From DATARH01 sp963773625 (lineage in GTDB: Bacteria; Pseudomonadota; Alphaproteobacteria; ATCC43930; CGMCC-115725), in the NCBI GenBank assembly GCA_963773625.1, contig CAVZCJ010000015.1, positions 248,001 through 312,000 on the forward strand: 64,000 nt of DNA, written 5' to 3'. Shown piece by piece: positions 39,703-55,097 of the stretch. The notes under the pieces were generated by a model. That model had not been told where the DNA came from. It did no database searches and saw nothing but the letters and a program-made list of their open reading frames with translations. Every line of letters starts with the position of its first letter. Position 1 is the first letter of the stretch. The position numbers and the translations under genes were made by a program.

Positions 39703-40803
39703 CTACACCGGCCCATCCCAGGTCCAGATGCGCACCGCGCCGCTGCGGCCGCGCAGCGCCTGCTCGCCGCGGTCGCGTAACTGGGCGAGCACGGCGGCGG
39801 GAGCCTCGCTCGCCACCTCATCGATCGCCTGGACAACCGCGTCGGCAACCACCAGCGGAGTTTCGAGCGTGCGGGTCAGCCCCTGCAGCCGGCTCGCGGT
39901 GTTGACCGTATCGCCGATCACGCTGAACGCTAGGCTCTGCTCGCTGCCGATATCGCCGAACACCGCCGGGCCGTAATTGATGCCGATGCCCATCGCTAGG
40001 AAGGTCTCGCCGGCGGCCGTGCGCTCTTCGTTCCACTCGGCCAAGGCACTCAACATCAGCACGGCGCAGTTGAGCGCGTTGGCGGCATCGTCGGCGCCGG
40101 ACTCGGGTATGCCGAACACCGCGAAAATCTCGTCGCCGGCATATTTTTCGATCGACCCGCCGCAGGCGAAGATCTGCGCTGTCATCCGCTCGTGGAGCTG
40201 GCGCAGCATCGTTACCACCGCCTCGGGCGCCATGTTCTCCGACATCCGGGTGAAGCCGACGATATCGGCGAACAGCACGGCGACGGTCTGCCGCCGCACC
40301 GCGGCAAGCGCTTCGTCGCGCTCGGCCAGCATCGCCGCGAAATTCGGCGAGAAATAGCGCGCGAGATTGCCGCGGGCTCGCTCCGCCGCCTCGCGCCGGC
40401 GGTCGATGTCGCGCAGCTTCGAGATGTCGTCGATGGTCTTGCGCACGGTGATCTCGAGATCGTTGAGATCGACCGGTTTGGTGACGAAATCGAAGGCGCC
40501 GCGGTTCATCGCCGTGCGCAAATTCTGCATGTCGCCATAGGCGGAGACGATGATCGTGCGCACCTCGGCGCGCTGCTCGCGCAGCCGCGCTAGAAGGGTC
40601 AGCCCGTCCATCACCGGCATGTTGATGTCGAGCAACATCAGGTCGATGTCCGGCTCGGCGGTCAGCGCTTCCAGCGCCTCCTCGCCGTGATGGGCGAAGC
40701 GGAACTCGAATTCCTTCTCGCGGATCTGCCGGCGGAAGCGCTGGGTGATCAGCAGCTCGAAATCGGGCTCGTCGTCGACCGCGAGGATTTTGGCGGTGCT
40801 CAT
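39703..40803 (-). CDS. Response regulator with class III adenylate cyclase output
   Basis: 366 residues. Receiver domain (about 1-125): acidic pair DDE, phospho-Asp in LLDINMP, Lys in TKPVD. A helical linker (about 125-170) leads to a class III cyclase: first metal Asp in LFADIVGFT, second metal Asp in KYAGDEIFAVFG with the adenine-contacting Lys, and GDTVNTASRLQ supplying the second base-contact Asp and the transition-state Asn and Arg. All key residues point to an active adenylate cyclase, controlled by phosphorylation. ATG 40803 overlaps the stop of the upstream receiver gene (TGATG). Confidence 0.9.
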   Translation of the reverse strand: MSTAKILAVDDEPDFELLITQRFRRQIREKEFEFRFAHHGEEALEALTAEPDIDLMLLDINMPVMDGLTLLARLREQRAEVRTIIVSAYGDMQNLRTAMNRGAFDFVTKPVDLNDLEITVRKTIDDISKLRDIDRRREAAERARGNLARYFSPNFAAMLAERDEALAAVRRQTVAVLFADIVGFTRMSENMAPEAVVTMLRQLHERMTAQIFACGGSIEKYAGDEIFAVFGIPESGADDAANALNCAVLMLSALAEWNEERTAAGETFLAMGIGINYGPAVFGDIGSEQSLAFSVIGDTVNTASRLQGLTRTLETPLVVADAVVQAIDEVASEAPAAVLAQLRDRGEQALRGRSGAVRIWTWDGPV

Positions 40804-41188
40804 CAAGCGCCGCCGCCCGATAATTCCTGCAGCTGGGTCTTCAGCAACTCGAAGTCGACGGGCTTGGTGACGAACTCGAAGGCGCCATATTCGGCGGCGC
40901 GGCGTCGGCGTTCCTCGTCGCCATAGGCGGTGACCATCATCACGGGCAATTCGGGCCGGCGCTGCTTCACTTCGCGCAGCAATTCGAGCCCGTCCATCCC
41001 CGGCATGTTGATATCGGAGAGGATGACGATCAGCTCGGGCTCGATGTCGCCGGAGAGCTGGTCGAGCGCCTCCTCGCCCGAGGCGGCGAAATGCAGCACA
41101 TAGGTGCCCTGGCGTGCCTCGCGGCGAAACCGCTGGCGAAACAGGTCGGGCACGTCGGGCTCGTCATCGACGACCAAGATGCTGACAC

Positions 41189-41192
<4 letters not shown>
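40803..41192 (-). CDS. Single-domain response regulator (CheY-like)
   Basis: A 129-residue receiver: DDEPD, phospho-Asp in ILSDINMPG (about 59), Thr in MVTAYG and Lys in TKPVD. It has no output domain. Its sequence is close to the receiver of the following cyclase, suggesting duplication. ATG 41192 overlaps the kinase stop (ATGA). It may be a phosphate sink or shuttle in the operon. Confidence 0.9.
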
Positions 41193-45810
<4,618 letters not shown>

Positions 45811-45986
45811 CGCCGCCTTAGCCGCAAGGTTCTCGTTGCGGCAAGATACGCGACAACGCGGCGGTTTGGATACGGGTAGGGAAGCTCGCCGATCCCGGGA
45901 TGCTAGATCACCGCTTGGCGGCGTGCGGCCTTTCGTTGATCCGGCGTGGCCTCGTCCCTATGTTCCGGGCCAGCCCAAGGGACCTT

Positions 45987-47788
<1,802 letters not shown>

Positions 47789-47792
<4 letters not shown>

Positions 47793-50155
47793 GTTGCGTG
47801 AGCGCCGCTCGGCAGCGCCTCGACCGCGAAGGGTTCCGGCGGCTCGCCGCGCTGGTAAGTCTCCCACATCCGGCGATACGCGGCTTCGAGGTGGCGTGTA
47901 TAGCGTGCCATGTCGAAGAGCGGCATTGTCGCGCGGTTGCGCGCGAGACGTTGGCGCACGTCGGCCAGTAATCCCGGCTCGGTGGCCAGCCGCAGCGCCA
48001 GCGCCTCATACGCGTCGGGCGAGTCGGCGACGAGGTCGGGCAAGCCGACCGCCCGCAACAGGCTGCCCGCCATCCGCCCGGTATAGGTCGCGCCGGAGCA
48101 GCTGAGCACCGGCAACCCCGCCCACAACGCATCGTTCGCGGTCGCGCCCGCGTTATAGGGGAGCGTGTCGAGAAACAGATCGGCAGCCTGCAGGCGGGCG
48201 AGGTACTCGGCCATCGGCACGCGGTCGGAAAACACCAGGCGCTCCGGTTCGACCGCGCGGGCCGTCGCCTCGCGCCGCAGGTTCTGCTCGACTATCGGGT
48301 GGGGTTTGACCAGCCACAGGACACTGCCCGGCACCTGCCGCAGCAAGCGGCACCAGATGTCGAAGAAAGCCGGTGTGAACTTGTAGCTATTGTTGAAGCA
48401 GCAAAAGACGAAACCGTCCGGCGGTAAGCCGCATTCCGCGCGCGTTGGCGCCGGCGCAATCGTCCGATGCGTGTCGCTCGGCTGGTAGCACTCGGGCAGA
48501 TGAACCAGCTGCTCGGTGTAGAACGGCTGGTCCGCGGGCGGTGCGATCCAGAGATCGGCGATCAAGTAGTCGATGGAATCCGCTCCCATCGTCGCGGGAT
48601 AGCCAAGATAGCTGACCTGGATCGGCGCCGGCCGCCGCGCCACGATCGCCGACCGTCCAAATTCGGTATAGCCCGTAAGGTCGACGAGGATGTCGATTCC
48701 AGCCTCTTGAATTTTCCGCGCTGCCTCGGCGGGGCTGACCGAGACGATGTCGTGGAAATGGTCAACGGCGGCGCGCAGCCGGCGGCGGGTGACGCCGCGA
48801 TCATCGCTGCCGTAACAAAAGGCCGACATCTCGAAAATTGACTTGTCGTGGCGCTCGATCAACTCCGGGATCAGCATGCCGACAACGTCGTCGCGGAACG
48901 TGCCCGACAGATAGCCGAGGCGGATTTTGCCGCTGGGGGCGCCGGATTGTCGCCCTTGCGGCCGCGGCGATCGAGGCAGGGTCGCGCCGATCCACTGTTT
49001 GGCGCAAAGCAACCTGTCGGCCAGCGTCGATGCCTGGATCAGCATGATGAACGGCGACACCGTCCGGGGCTGCCGCGCTGCCGCCAACAGCCGCTCTCTC
49101 CACGTCTCGAAACCGGTCCAATCGCAGGCCAGCGATTGCGCATAGATGAGCTCTGCTTCCGCCAACGGCATTTGCGGCCGCTGGGCGAGCGCGGCGCGCT
49201 CCGCATCGATCGCGCCCGCCAAATCGCCCAGACCGCGCAGCGCTCCTCCCAAATTCGCCAGCGCCTCCGGGAGGTTCGGACTGAGCGCGAGCGCCCGCCG
49301 GTACGCGGCGATTGCTGCTTCGACTTCCCCGCGCTCGCGCAGCACGATGCCAAGGCTATTGTGGGCTTCGACATACTCGGGATCGAGGGACAGCGCCTGC
49401 CGGTAGCATGCCGCCGCTTGAGCCAGGTCGCCCTGCGCGCGCGCCGCGTTGCCCAAATTGTAATGCGCGGCGGCATAGTTGACGTTGATCGCGATCGCGC
49501 GGTTGAACGAGGCGCTTGCCTCGTCGAACCGGTCCTGGTCCAACAGAACGATGCCGAGATTGTTGTGCGCCGCGGCGTAATCGCGTTTCAGCGCCAGCGC
49601 CTTGCGGTAACATTCCGTTGCCGCCGCCAAATCCCCCTTCGCCCGCATCGCGTTGCCAAGGTTGTTGTGCGCCTCGACGAAGGCAGGGTGGAGTTTCAAG
49701 GCGTGCTGGTACGATGCGATCGCCTCATCGAAATGGCCGAGCTCGGTCAGCGCGATGCCGAGCGCGTTGTACGGAGCGGGATTGTCCGGCGCGAGCCCGA
49801 TCGCCCGGCGGTAATGCCGAATGGCGTCATCGCGGTTACCGAGCCGATGCAAGGCTTCGCCAAGCGCGTTGTGCAACGGCGCCAATCGGTCATCCACCGC
49901 GATCGCGCTGCGCAGGACATTGACCGCGACCTCGTAGACGCCGACCTGCAAGGCCATCAGCCCCGTCAGGTGCAGCGCGTTGAGGTCGCGCGGGTTGCCG
50001 GCGAGGATCTGCTGGCAGATGTCGTTGGCTTCCTTGACCCGCCCGGCCTGATGGTGGCGAAGCGCCTCGGCGAAGCGCGGGTCGGGGACGGTCGGCGCCG
50101 GCCCGCCGGAACGTCTGCCCATTTTCGCTGCGGCTCGGCGTTCCTGGCGGTTCAT
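47789..50155 (-). CDS. TPR protein with SPINDLY/OGT-like glycosyltransferase domain (GT41)
   Basis: 788 residues from ATG 50155 (MNRQERRAAAKMGRR); an in-frame start at 50242 would add 29 residues. Nine TPR repeats cover about 25-335 (units such as EAHNNLGNAMRAKGDLAAATECYRKAL in pieces). The C-terminal part (about 400-770) matches the O-GlcNAc transferase fold (KIRLGYLSGTFRDD, LVDLTGYTEFGR, QVSYLGYPATMG, FLDTLPYNAGATANDALWAGLPVL). It probably glycosylates proteins; bacterial relatives act on flagellar or surface proteins. Convergent with lepA, 4-base overlap. Could belong to the accessory segment ending at the lepA remnant. Confidence 0.88.
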
Positions 50156-50331
50156 TGGAGCAATACTGAGCGATCCGCTAGGCCTTTCCAACCCGATTTG
50201 GCGGTGCTCGCCGATGCGAGTCGACCGTCGGTCACGGGCCATTCGTCTCCCGGCGAAAATCGATTGCCCACCCGCGGAAGAGCCGTGATACTGCCGTTTC
50301 CGTCAATTTTCGCGGCCTTTGTCAACCTGCG

Positions 50332-51777
50332 ATGCAGAGCAGCGGTTTACAGAAGCATCTCCCCGCTCCGACGGTGCTGAGCAAGGTCAAGAGCGGCCTG
50401 TTGGTCGCCGCCTTTATTCGTGATCCCGTTGGCGCCCTTGAGCGTCATTTTATGCCTGCGGGCCGAGCCATCGAAATTACCGCATTGAGACGCGGCCGCG
50501 TCCGGCAAATCTTTATGTACGACCCGGATTACAATCGGCAGTTCTTGCTGAATACAAGAAATACGCAGATCTCTCAGCTGTGGCCGGCAGCGCCGCGCCA
50601 CAGCGCCGCGCAGCGCGAGCTGCGCACCCAGCCGCTGAAGAATCACGGCCCCCAGCAAGCGGCCTTTACCCGGATCACCGATCCGTATTTGAGCCGCGGC
50701 GCCATCGGCCGGCAGTTCGAGGATATTCGGGCCAGCGTCCTGGCCGAAGTCACCGGCTGGAAGCCGGGGGTGCACGATTTCTACACGCTGGCGCGCCGCT
50801 GCACCGAGCGCGTCGCCTTCACCCTGCTGTTCGGCTCGCACGAGAGCGGCCGGTTCTCCGCGTTTGGCGATTTGCTCCATGAATACCACCGCGCCAACTG
50901 GGCGGCGGCCGCCCGGCTGTTTCCGGTGGATTGGGCCGGCACCGCCTACCGCCATGTCCTCGACGGCGCGAAGACGCTGCAATCCTATATCCACGACTGG
51001 ATCAAATCCGCCGCCGCGACGCCGGAGGGCCGCTCGCTGGTGCAGAGCCTTGTCCAGGGCAAGGGGCATGACGGCTGCCCGTTCTCGCAAGGCTCCATCA
51101 CCGCGGCGATCGCGATGCTGAGCTGGCTCTCCTACGAGACCACGGCGACCGCGCTGAGCTGGGCGACGCTGCTGCTGGCGGAACATCCGGCGGTGCTCGC
51201 CGATCTCCTCGACGAGATCGCCGCGCACCTGCCGATCGAGGATATCGACGCCGACACGTTGATGGCGCTGCCGCTGCTCGATGCCGTCGTCAAGGAGGCG
51301 ATGCGGTTGATCCCGCCGGTTCCGTTCATGGGTTTCCGCACCGTCAGCGACACCGAGATCGCCGGCCAATCGCTGGCCCGCGGCTCGCGCTTCTATGTGG
51401 TCCCGCAATTGACCCACCGGCTGCCCGAGCTCTATGCCGCGCCCAACCGGTTTCGCCCCGGCCGGTGGTTTTCGATCAAGCCGACCCCGTACGAATATCT
51501 GCCGTTCGGCGCGGGACAGCGGCGCTGCCCCGGCGCCTGGCTGGCGGAGACCAATCTGAAGCTGGCGCTGGCGATGATGCTGAGCCGCTACCGGCCGAGC
51601 GTTCCCGCCGGGGCGCGCATCGACCGCATGTACGCCGTCGTCACCATGCCGAAAAACGGCGTGCGGCTCGATTTGCGGCCGCGCGACCAGAATGTCCCCA
51701 TCGCCCCCACCGGTTCGCATTCCGGCTCCATCTACGATCTGTTTACCCCGGAGCCGGACCGTCCGGTGATCCACTGA
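50332..51777 (+). CDS. Cytochrome P450
   Basis: Haem monooxygenase of 481 residues. Heme loop FGAGQRRCPG with the Cys ligand, ExxR in KEAMRLIPP, and the I-helix threonines in SYETTATALSW are present. No membrane anchor. The family and substrate cannot be named from sequence. A methyltransferase gene follows 15 bases later on the same strand, so oxidation followed by methylation of one small molecule is likely. No ferredoxin or reductase gene is nearby. Confidence 0.9.
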   Translation: MQSSGLQKHLPAPTVLSKVKSGLLVAAFIRDPVGALERHFMPAGRAIEITALRRGRVRQIFMYDPDYNRQFLLNTRNTQISQLWPAAPRHSAAQRELRTQPLKNHGPQQAAFTRITDPYLSRGAIGRQFEDIRASVLAEVTGWKPGVHDFYTLARRCTERVAFTLLFGSHESGRFSAFGDLLHEYHRANWAAAARLFPVDWAGTAYRHVLDGAKTLQSYIHDWIKSAAATPEGRSLVQSLVQGKGHDGCPFSQGSITAAIAMLSWLSYETTATALSWATLLLAEHPAVLADLLDEIAAHLPIEDIDADTLMALPLLDAVVKEAMRLIPPVPFMGFRTVSDTEIAGQSLARGSRFYVVPQLTHRLPELYAAPNRFRPGRWFSIKPTPYEYLPFGAGQRRCPGAWLAETNLKLALAMMLSRYRPSVPAGARIDRMYAVVTMPKNGVRLDLRPRDQNVPIAPTGSHSGSIYDLFTPEPDRPVIH

Positions 51778-51792
51778 CGTAGAACGAAGCTG

Positions 51793-52623
51793 ATGCAGGG
51801 CGAGGCGCGCGGCCGCGAGAGCCCCTTGGAGCGGATGGTCCGCGTCTACGACAGCGCGCTGGTGCGGCACCGGCGCGGCTACTACGACAATAGCGGCTTC
51901 TTCAATTTCGGCTATTGGGGCGCGGGCGCGCAAACCCAGCCCGAGGCGAGCGCGGCCCTGGTCGATGAGTTGGTCGCGAGGATCGCGGTCAAGGGCGGGC
52001 GAATTCTCGACGTCGCCTGCGGCGTCGGCGCCTCGACCCGGCGGCTGATGCAGAGCTACGCCCCCGAGACGATCACCGCGATCAACATCTCCGAGGCGCA
52101 AATCGCCGAGGCGAAGAAGCTCGTCCCCGAATGCACCTTCCTCCAGATGGACGCCACAAGGCTCGACTTCCCCGATGATCATTTCGACGCGGTGATGTGC
52201 GTCGAGGCGGCGTTTCACTTCGACACCCGCGAGGAATTCCTCAAGGAGGCGCTGCGCGTCTTGAAGCCGGGCGGGTCGCTGGTGCTGTCCGACATCCTCT
52301 ACCGCAGGCTGGCGACGCCGCTGGTCGCGCCGACCCATGTCCCGCGCGCCAATTTCGTGCCCAACGTCGCCAGCTACCGCCGCCTGTTGGAGCAGGTCGG
52401 CTTCGATCCCGTCGATGTGCAGGATGCGACCGCCGCCTGCCTCGGCCGCTTTCGCAAGAACCTCTCCCGCTGGCCGATGACCCAGCACAGGGCCGGGCGG
52501 CTCACCTTCCACACTGCGCTGCTGCGCGCGACGATGGCGCGGGGGATCGCCTGGTATTTCGGCGCGACCTGCAAGGCCTATGTGCTGGCCTCGGCACGCA
52601 AGCCGGCGCGGGCGGCTCCTTGA
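51793..52623 (+). CDS. SAM-dependent methyltransferase (UbiE/tocopherol-MT-like)
   Basis: 276 residues. N-terminal YYDNSGFFNFGYW is typical of small-molecule C- or O-methyltransferases related to tocopherol and sarcosine methyltransferases. Motif I is ILDVACGVGASTRRL (about 72-86), and VEAAFHFDTREEFLKEA and LKPGGSLVLSDIL follow. Paired with the P450. Ends 32 bases before the lepA remnant. Confidence 0.82.
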   Translation: MQGEARGRESPLERMVRVYDSALVRHRRGYYDNSGFFNFGYWGAGAQTQPEASAALVDELVARIAVKGGRILDVACGVGASTRRLMQSYAPETITAINISEAQIAEAKKLVPECTFLQMDATRLDFPDDHFDAVMCVEAAFHFDTREEFLKEALRVLKPGGSLVLSDILYRRLATPLVAPTHVPRANFVPNVASYRRLLEQVGFDPVDVQDATAACLGRFRKNLSRWPMTQHRAGRLTFHTALLRATMARGIAWYFGATCKAYVLASARKPARAAP

Positions 52624-52655
52624 AGCGGGGCCTTTCTTTGGCGATCGTCGCCGGG

Positions 52656-52832
52656 GAGGCGGTCAAGGCGCTCAGGAGGGACGTGACTGCCAAATGCTAT
52701 GGCGGCGACGTAACCCAGAAGCGCAAGCTCTCCCAAAAGCAGAAGGAAGGCAAAAAGCGGACGCTCCAGTTCGGCTAGGTCGACATCCCGCAATCCGCCT
52801 TCATCGCCGCGCTGAAGACGGCGGATAGCTGA
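52656..52832 (+). pseudogene. lepA: Displaced 3' end of lepA (remnant)
   Basis: 58 codons plus stop align without a gap to the last 58 codons of lepA (47616-47792): AVKALRRDVTAKCYGGDVTQ, then KRKLSQKQKEGKKR, then VDIPQSAFIAALKTADS. A CAG codon has become TAG at 52776-52778. Similarity may extend a few codons further left to about 52643. Many third-base differences show it is a diverged copy, not a recent duplicate. No start or other lepA part is present. Confidence 0.92.
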
Positions 52833-53313
52833 TACCCGTCAGGCTCCCAATTGTCTTAGCGCTAGACTTCAAGCTGTGAGAAAATCTTTTTGTTTTCATC
52901 TTCAGTTCGCTCAGGGCGACCAGTCGCTAAGGCAAAGGAAATGCGGTCGGCCGTACTCTGTATCGTGTCGGTAGGATATTCCACGCTCGAAGCGTGGGCC
53001 CAGCCGTGAACGACGCGGAACCCTCGCCGGTCACAGCCGCAAATGCTGAGAGCCAATTGAAGAATTTTCGCCGACCGAGAATCAAGTCAGTGGAGGCAAG
53101 GGAAACTCCTACCGCAGAGGAAATTTTTCCCGCAGCATAAATAGTTTCATCAAAAGATGAAGTTTTCTCATTATCGACCCGGTCTTTCTATCCCTCTAAT
53201 CATAGAGGCTGCCACGGGGTCTGGAGAAAATAAATATTTTCTAATTTCGCCCCGATATGGACGAACGTCTTCCATTATTTTTAACAGATCACCGTAATTA
53301 TGCACTTTTCTTA

Positions 53314-54248
53314 GAGCCTGACTGAAAAAGAGCTGAGTGATCTCAACGGCTTGTGATTCCATCGTTGTTGCGACACAAACGGTGGGGTTCACGATGGCCT
53401 GGAGTGAGATCACTCGCCGACAATATCGGCGCGAGGGGTTGCGCTACGCAAGCGACATGACCGATGCCGAGTGGGCCTTGATCGCGCCATTGATGCCGGT
53501 GCGATGCGTGATCGGGAGACCACGCGAAACCGACCTGCGCGCGGTCGTGGAGGCGCTGCTCTATATGGCCGCAACGGGTTGCCAGTGGCGGCAGGTTCCG
53601 AAGGAGTTTCCCCCTTATTCGACGATCCAAGGTTATTTCTACCGCTGGTCGCGAGATGGCACGCTGGCTCAGATCAACCACGTGCTGGTCATGGCCGCGC
53701 GCGAGAAGGTCGGGCGCGAAGCCAGCCCGGACGCTGGCGTGATCGATAGCCAGTCGGTCAGGACGACGGAAAGCGGCGGTCCACGAGGCTATGATGCTGG
53801 CAAGAAGATCAAGGGCCGCAAGCGCCATATCGTCGTCGACACGCTCGGGCACCTGGTGGGGTTGCAGGTCCACCCCGCCGACATTCAGGATCGCGATGGT
53901 GCCGTCGGCGTCTTTGCCTCGATCCGATATCTCTATCCCTGGCTGCGCCATATCTTCGCCGATGGCGGCTATGCCGGCGACAAGTTGCGGCTGGAACTGG
54001 CGCAGATCGGCCGCTGGACGATCGAGGTGATCAAGCGCTCCGATAAGCTCAGCGGGTTCGAAGTGCTGCCACGCCGCTGGGTCGTCGAGCGCACTTTCGC
54101 CTGGCTCGGTCGGTGCCGAAGGCTCGCCAAAGACTTCGAGGCCACCCTGGTCAGCGCTGCGGCATGGGTCCTGGTCGCCCATATCAGGCTGCTCACAAGA
54201 CGTATCGTACGAACCTGAAATCGTGGACACCTTTTCGAGTTCAAACTC
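53314..54248. mobile_element. IS5-family insertion sequence, complete
   Basis: 935 bases bounded by imperfect inverted ends (GAGCCTGACTGAAAAAG at left; GAGTTTGAACTCGAAAAG read inward from the right) and flanked on both sides by TTA, a 3-base target duplication of the TNA type known for part of the IS5 family. It carries one intact transposase gene. It interrupts a decaying minus-strand gene whose frame reads through when the element is excised. Confidence 0.85.
53394..54218 (+). CDS. IS5-family transposase
   Basis: DDE transposase of 274 residues, intact. N-terminal DUF4096-like part (YASDMTDAEWALIAPLMP, TGCQWRQVPKEFPPYSTIQG) and the DDE domain: first D in VIDSQSV, second D in FADGGYAGDKL, and E in RRWVVERTFAWLGRCRRL. 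The lack of stop or frameshift suggests recent activity. ATG 53394 lies 80 bases from the left end of the element. Confidence 0.93.
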   Translation: MAWSEITRRQYRREGLRYASDMTDAEWALIAPLMPVRCVIGRPRETDLRAVVEALLYMAATGCQWRQVPKEFPPYSTIQGYFYRWSRDGTLAQINHVLVMAAREKVGREASPDAGVIDSQSVRTTESGGPRGYDAGKKIKGRKRHIVVDTLGHLVGLQVHPADIQDRDGAVGVFASIRYLYPWLRHIFADGGYAGDKLRLELAQIGRWTIEVIKRSDKLSGFEVLPRRWVVERTFAWLGRCRRLAKDFEATLVSAAAWVLVAHIRLLTRRIVRT

Positions 54249-55097
54249 TTAGGTTTTCGATAACGCAAAACAGATCCTTTATCTTATCAACGGAAGGTGA
54301 CACACTAAATTTACCGGAAATGCTCCCAGCTGATGACAAATCTTGGCCAGTCCGCCGGCGTCTATCTCCGGATAAATTTCAAGACCGCAGTTGAGACCAA
54401 TCCGAATTTGCTCGTGATTCCAAGCATTCTCGCTATATCGTTTTTATCTTGTCAGCTTTCGATTTTAATTGTTCTGTGCGCTCTCGCGTTCCCGTAGGTA
54501 GGTGTCCTTGATATTGAAGAAGCTTTGCTTTTTTAGTATTTATCGGTTCTGCCTTCTAAATTGTTCAGCGGCCCAATTATAACCTTCCTCCGGAGGCAGG
54601 GTAACCACTCTCGCGTCATTATGGTTTTTGTCACGATCTTCCGCTGCTAACAACGCCAACTCATCGTCAAAACCGTCGATCCACCTACGGGCAAACAGCC
54701 AGCGATTTCCTGACGCCATTTCTTATTAAACCATTCAGCGCGGCCTGAGATTCAATATTGCCGCGTTCTATGAGGTCCCGTATTTGGGCGAGATCAAAGG
54801 AAATCCGCTCTTTTTAGCGTCCTGTAGGAAAGCGGCTGACGGGGAATGAAGAACAACACTATCCCCGGCTATCAACATGGACGTTAAGACGCCCAATCGT
54901 TCCGGCGCATACTCATTTATATGGCAGAAAAGCTTCATCAGACTATCCCCACCCGCGAAGGGACACGCGCTAGCTCCATATGGTAAGGAGCGGCTAGCCG
55001 GCAAGAGAACTCACCAGAGGGTGGATGTGGGCCTTTCTGACCGGAAGGGGTTTAGCTATCGTCCCCTGAACGGCTGCCGCACGCGGGGGAGACGCAC

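Larger units (their letters stand above)
52862..54938 (-). pseudogene. Decayed unknown gene interrupted by an IS element
   Basis: AT-richer DNA encodes pieces of one protein in shifting minus-strand frames. From 54938: MKLFCHINEYAPERLGVLTS to FLQDAKK; then RISFDLAQIRDLIERGNIES; then 54719-54540 (GNRWLFARRWIDGFDDELAL, VVTLPPEEGYNWAAEQFRRQ). After the IS is removed with one TTA, the frame reads through KIKDLFCVIENLRKVHNYGD, LLKIMEDVRPYRGEIRKYLF; then EKTSSFDETIYAAGKISSAV; then DRISFALATGRPERTEDENK to the stop at 52862. About 380 codons without the IS. I do not recognise the family. Composition unlike the neighbours suggests transfer. Confidence 0.6.

Noticed and set aside
48848..50380. Plus-strand open frame of 510 codons
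   Set aside because: Shadow of the TPR region; the minus reading has nine clear TPR units.
50347..52512. Minus-strand open frame of 721 codons opposite the P450 and methyltransferase
   Set aside because: No domain; plus strand carries haem, ExxR and SAM motifs.
53343..54230. Minus-strand open frame across the IS
   Set aside because: Antisense of the transposase gene.
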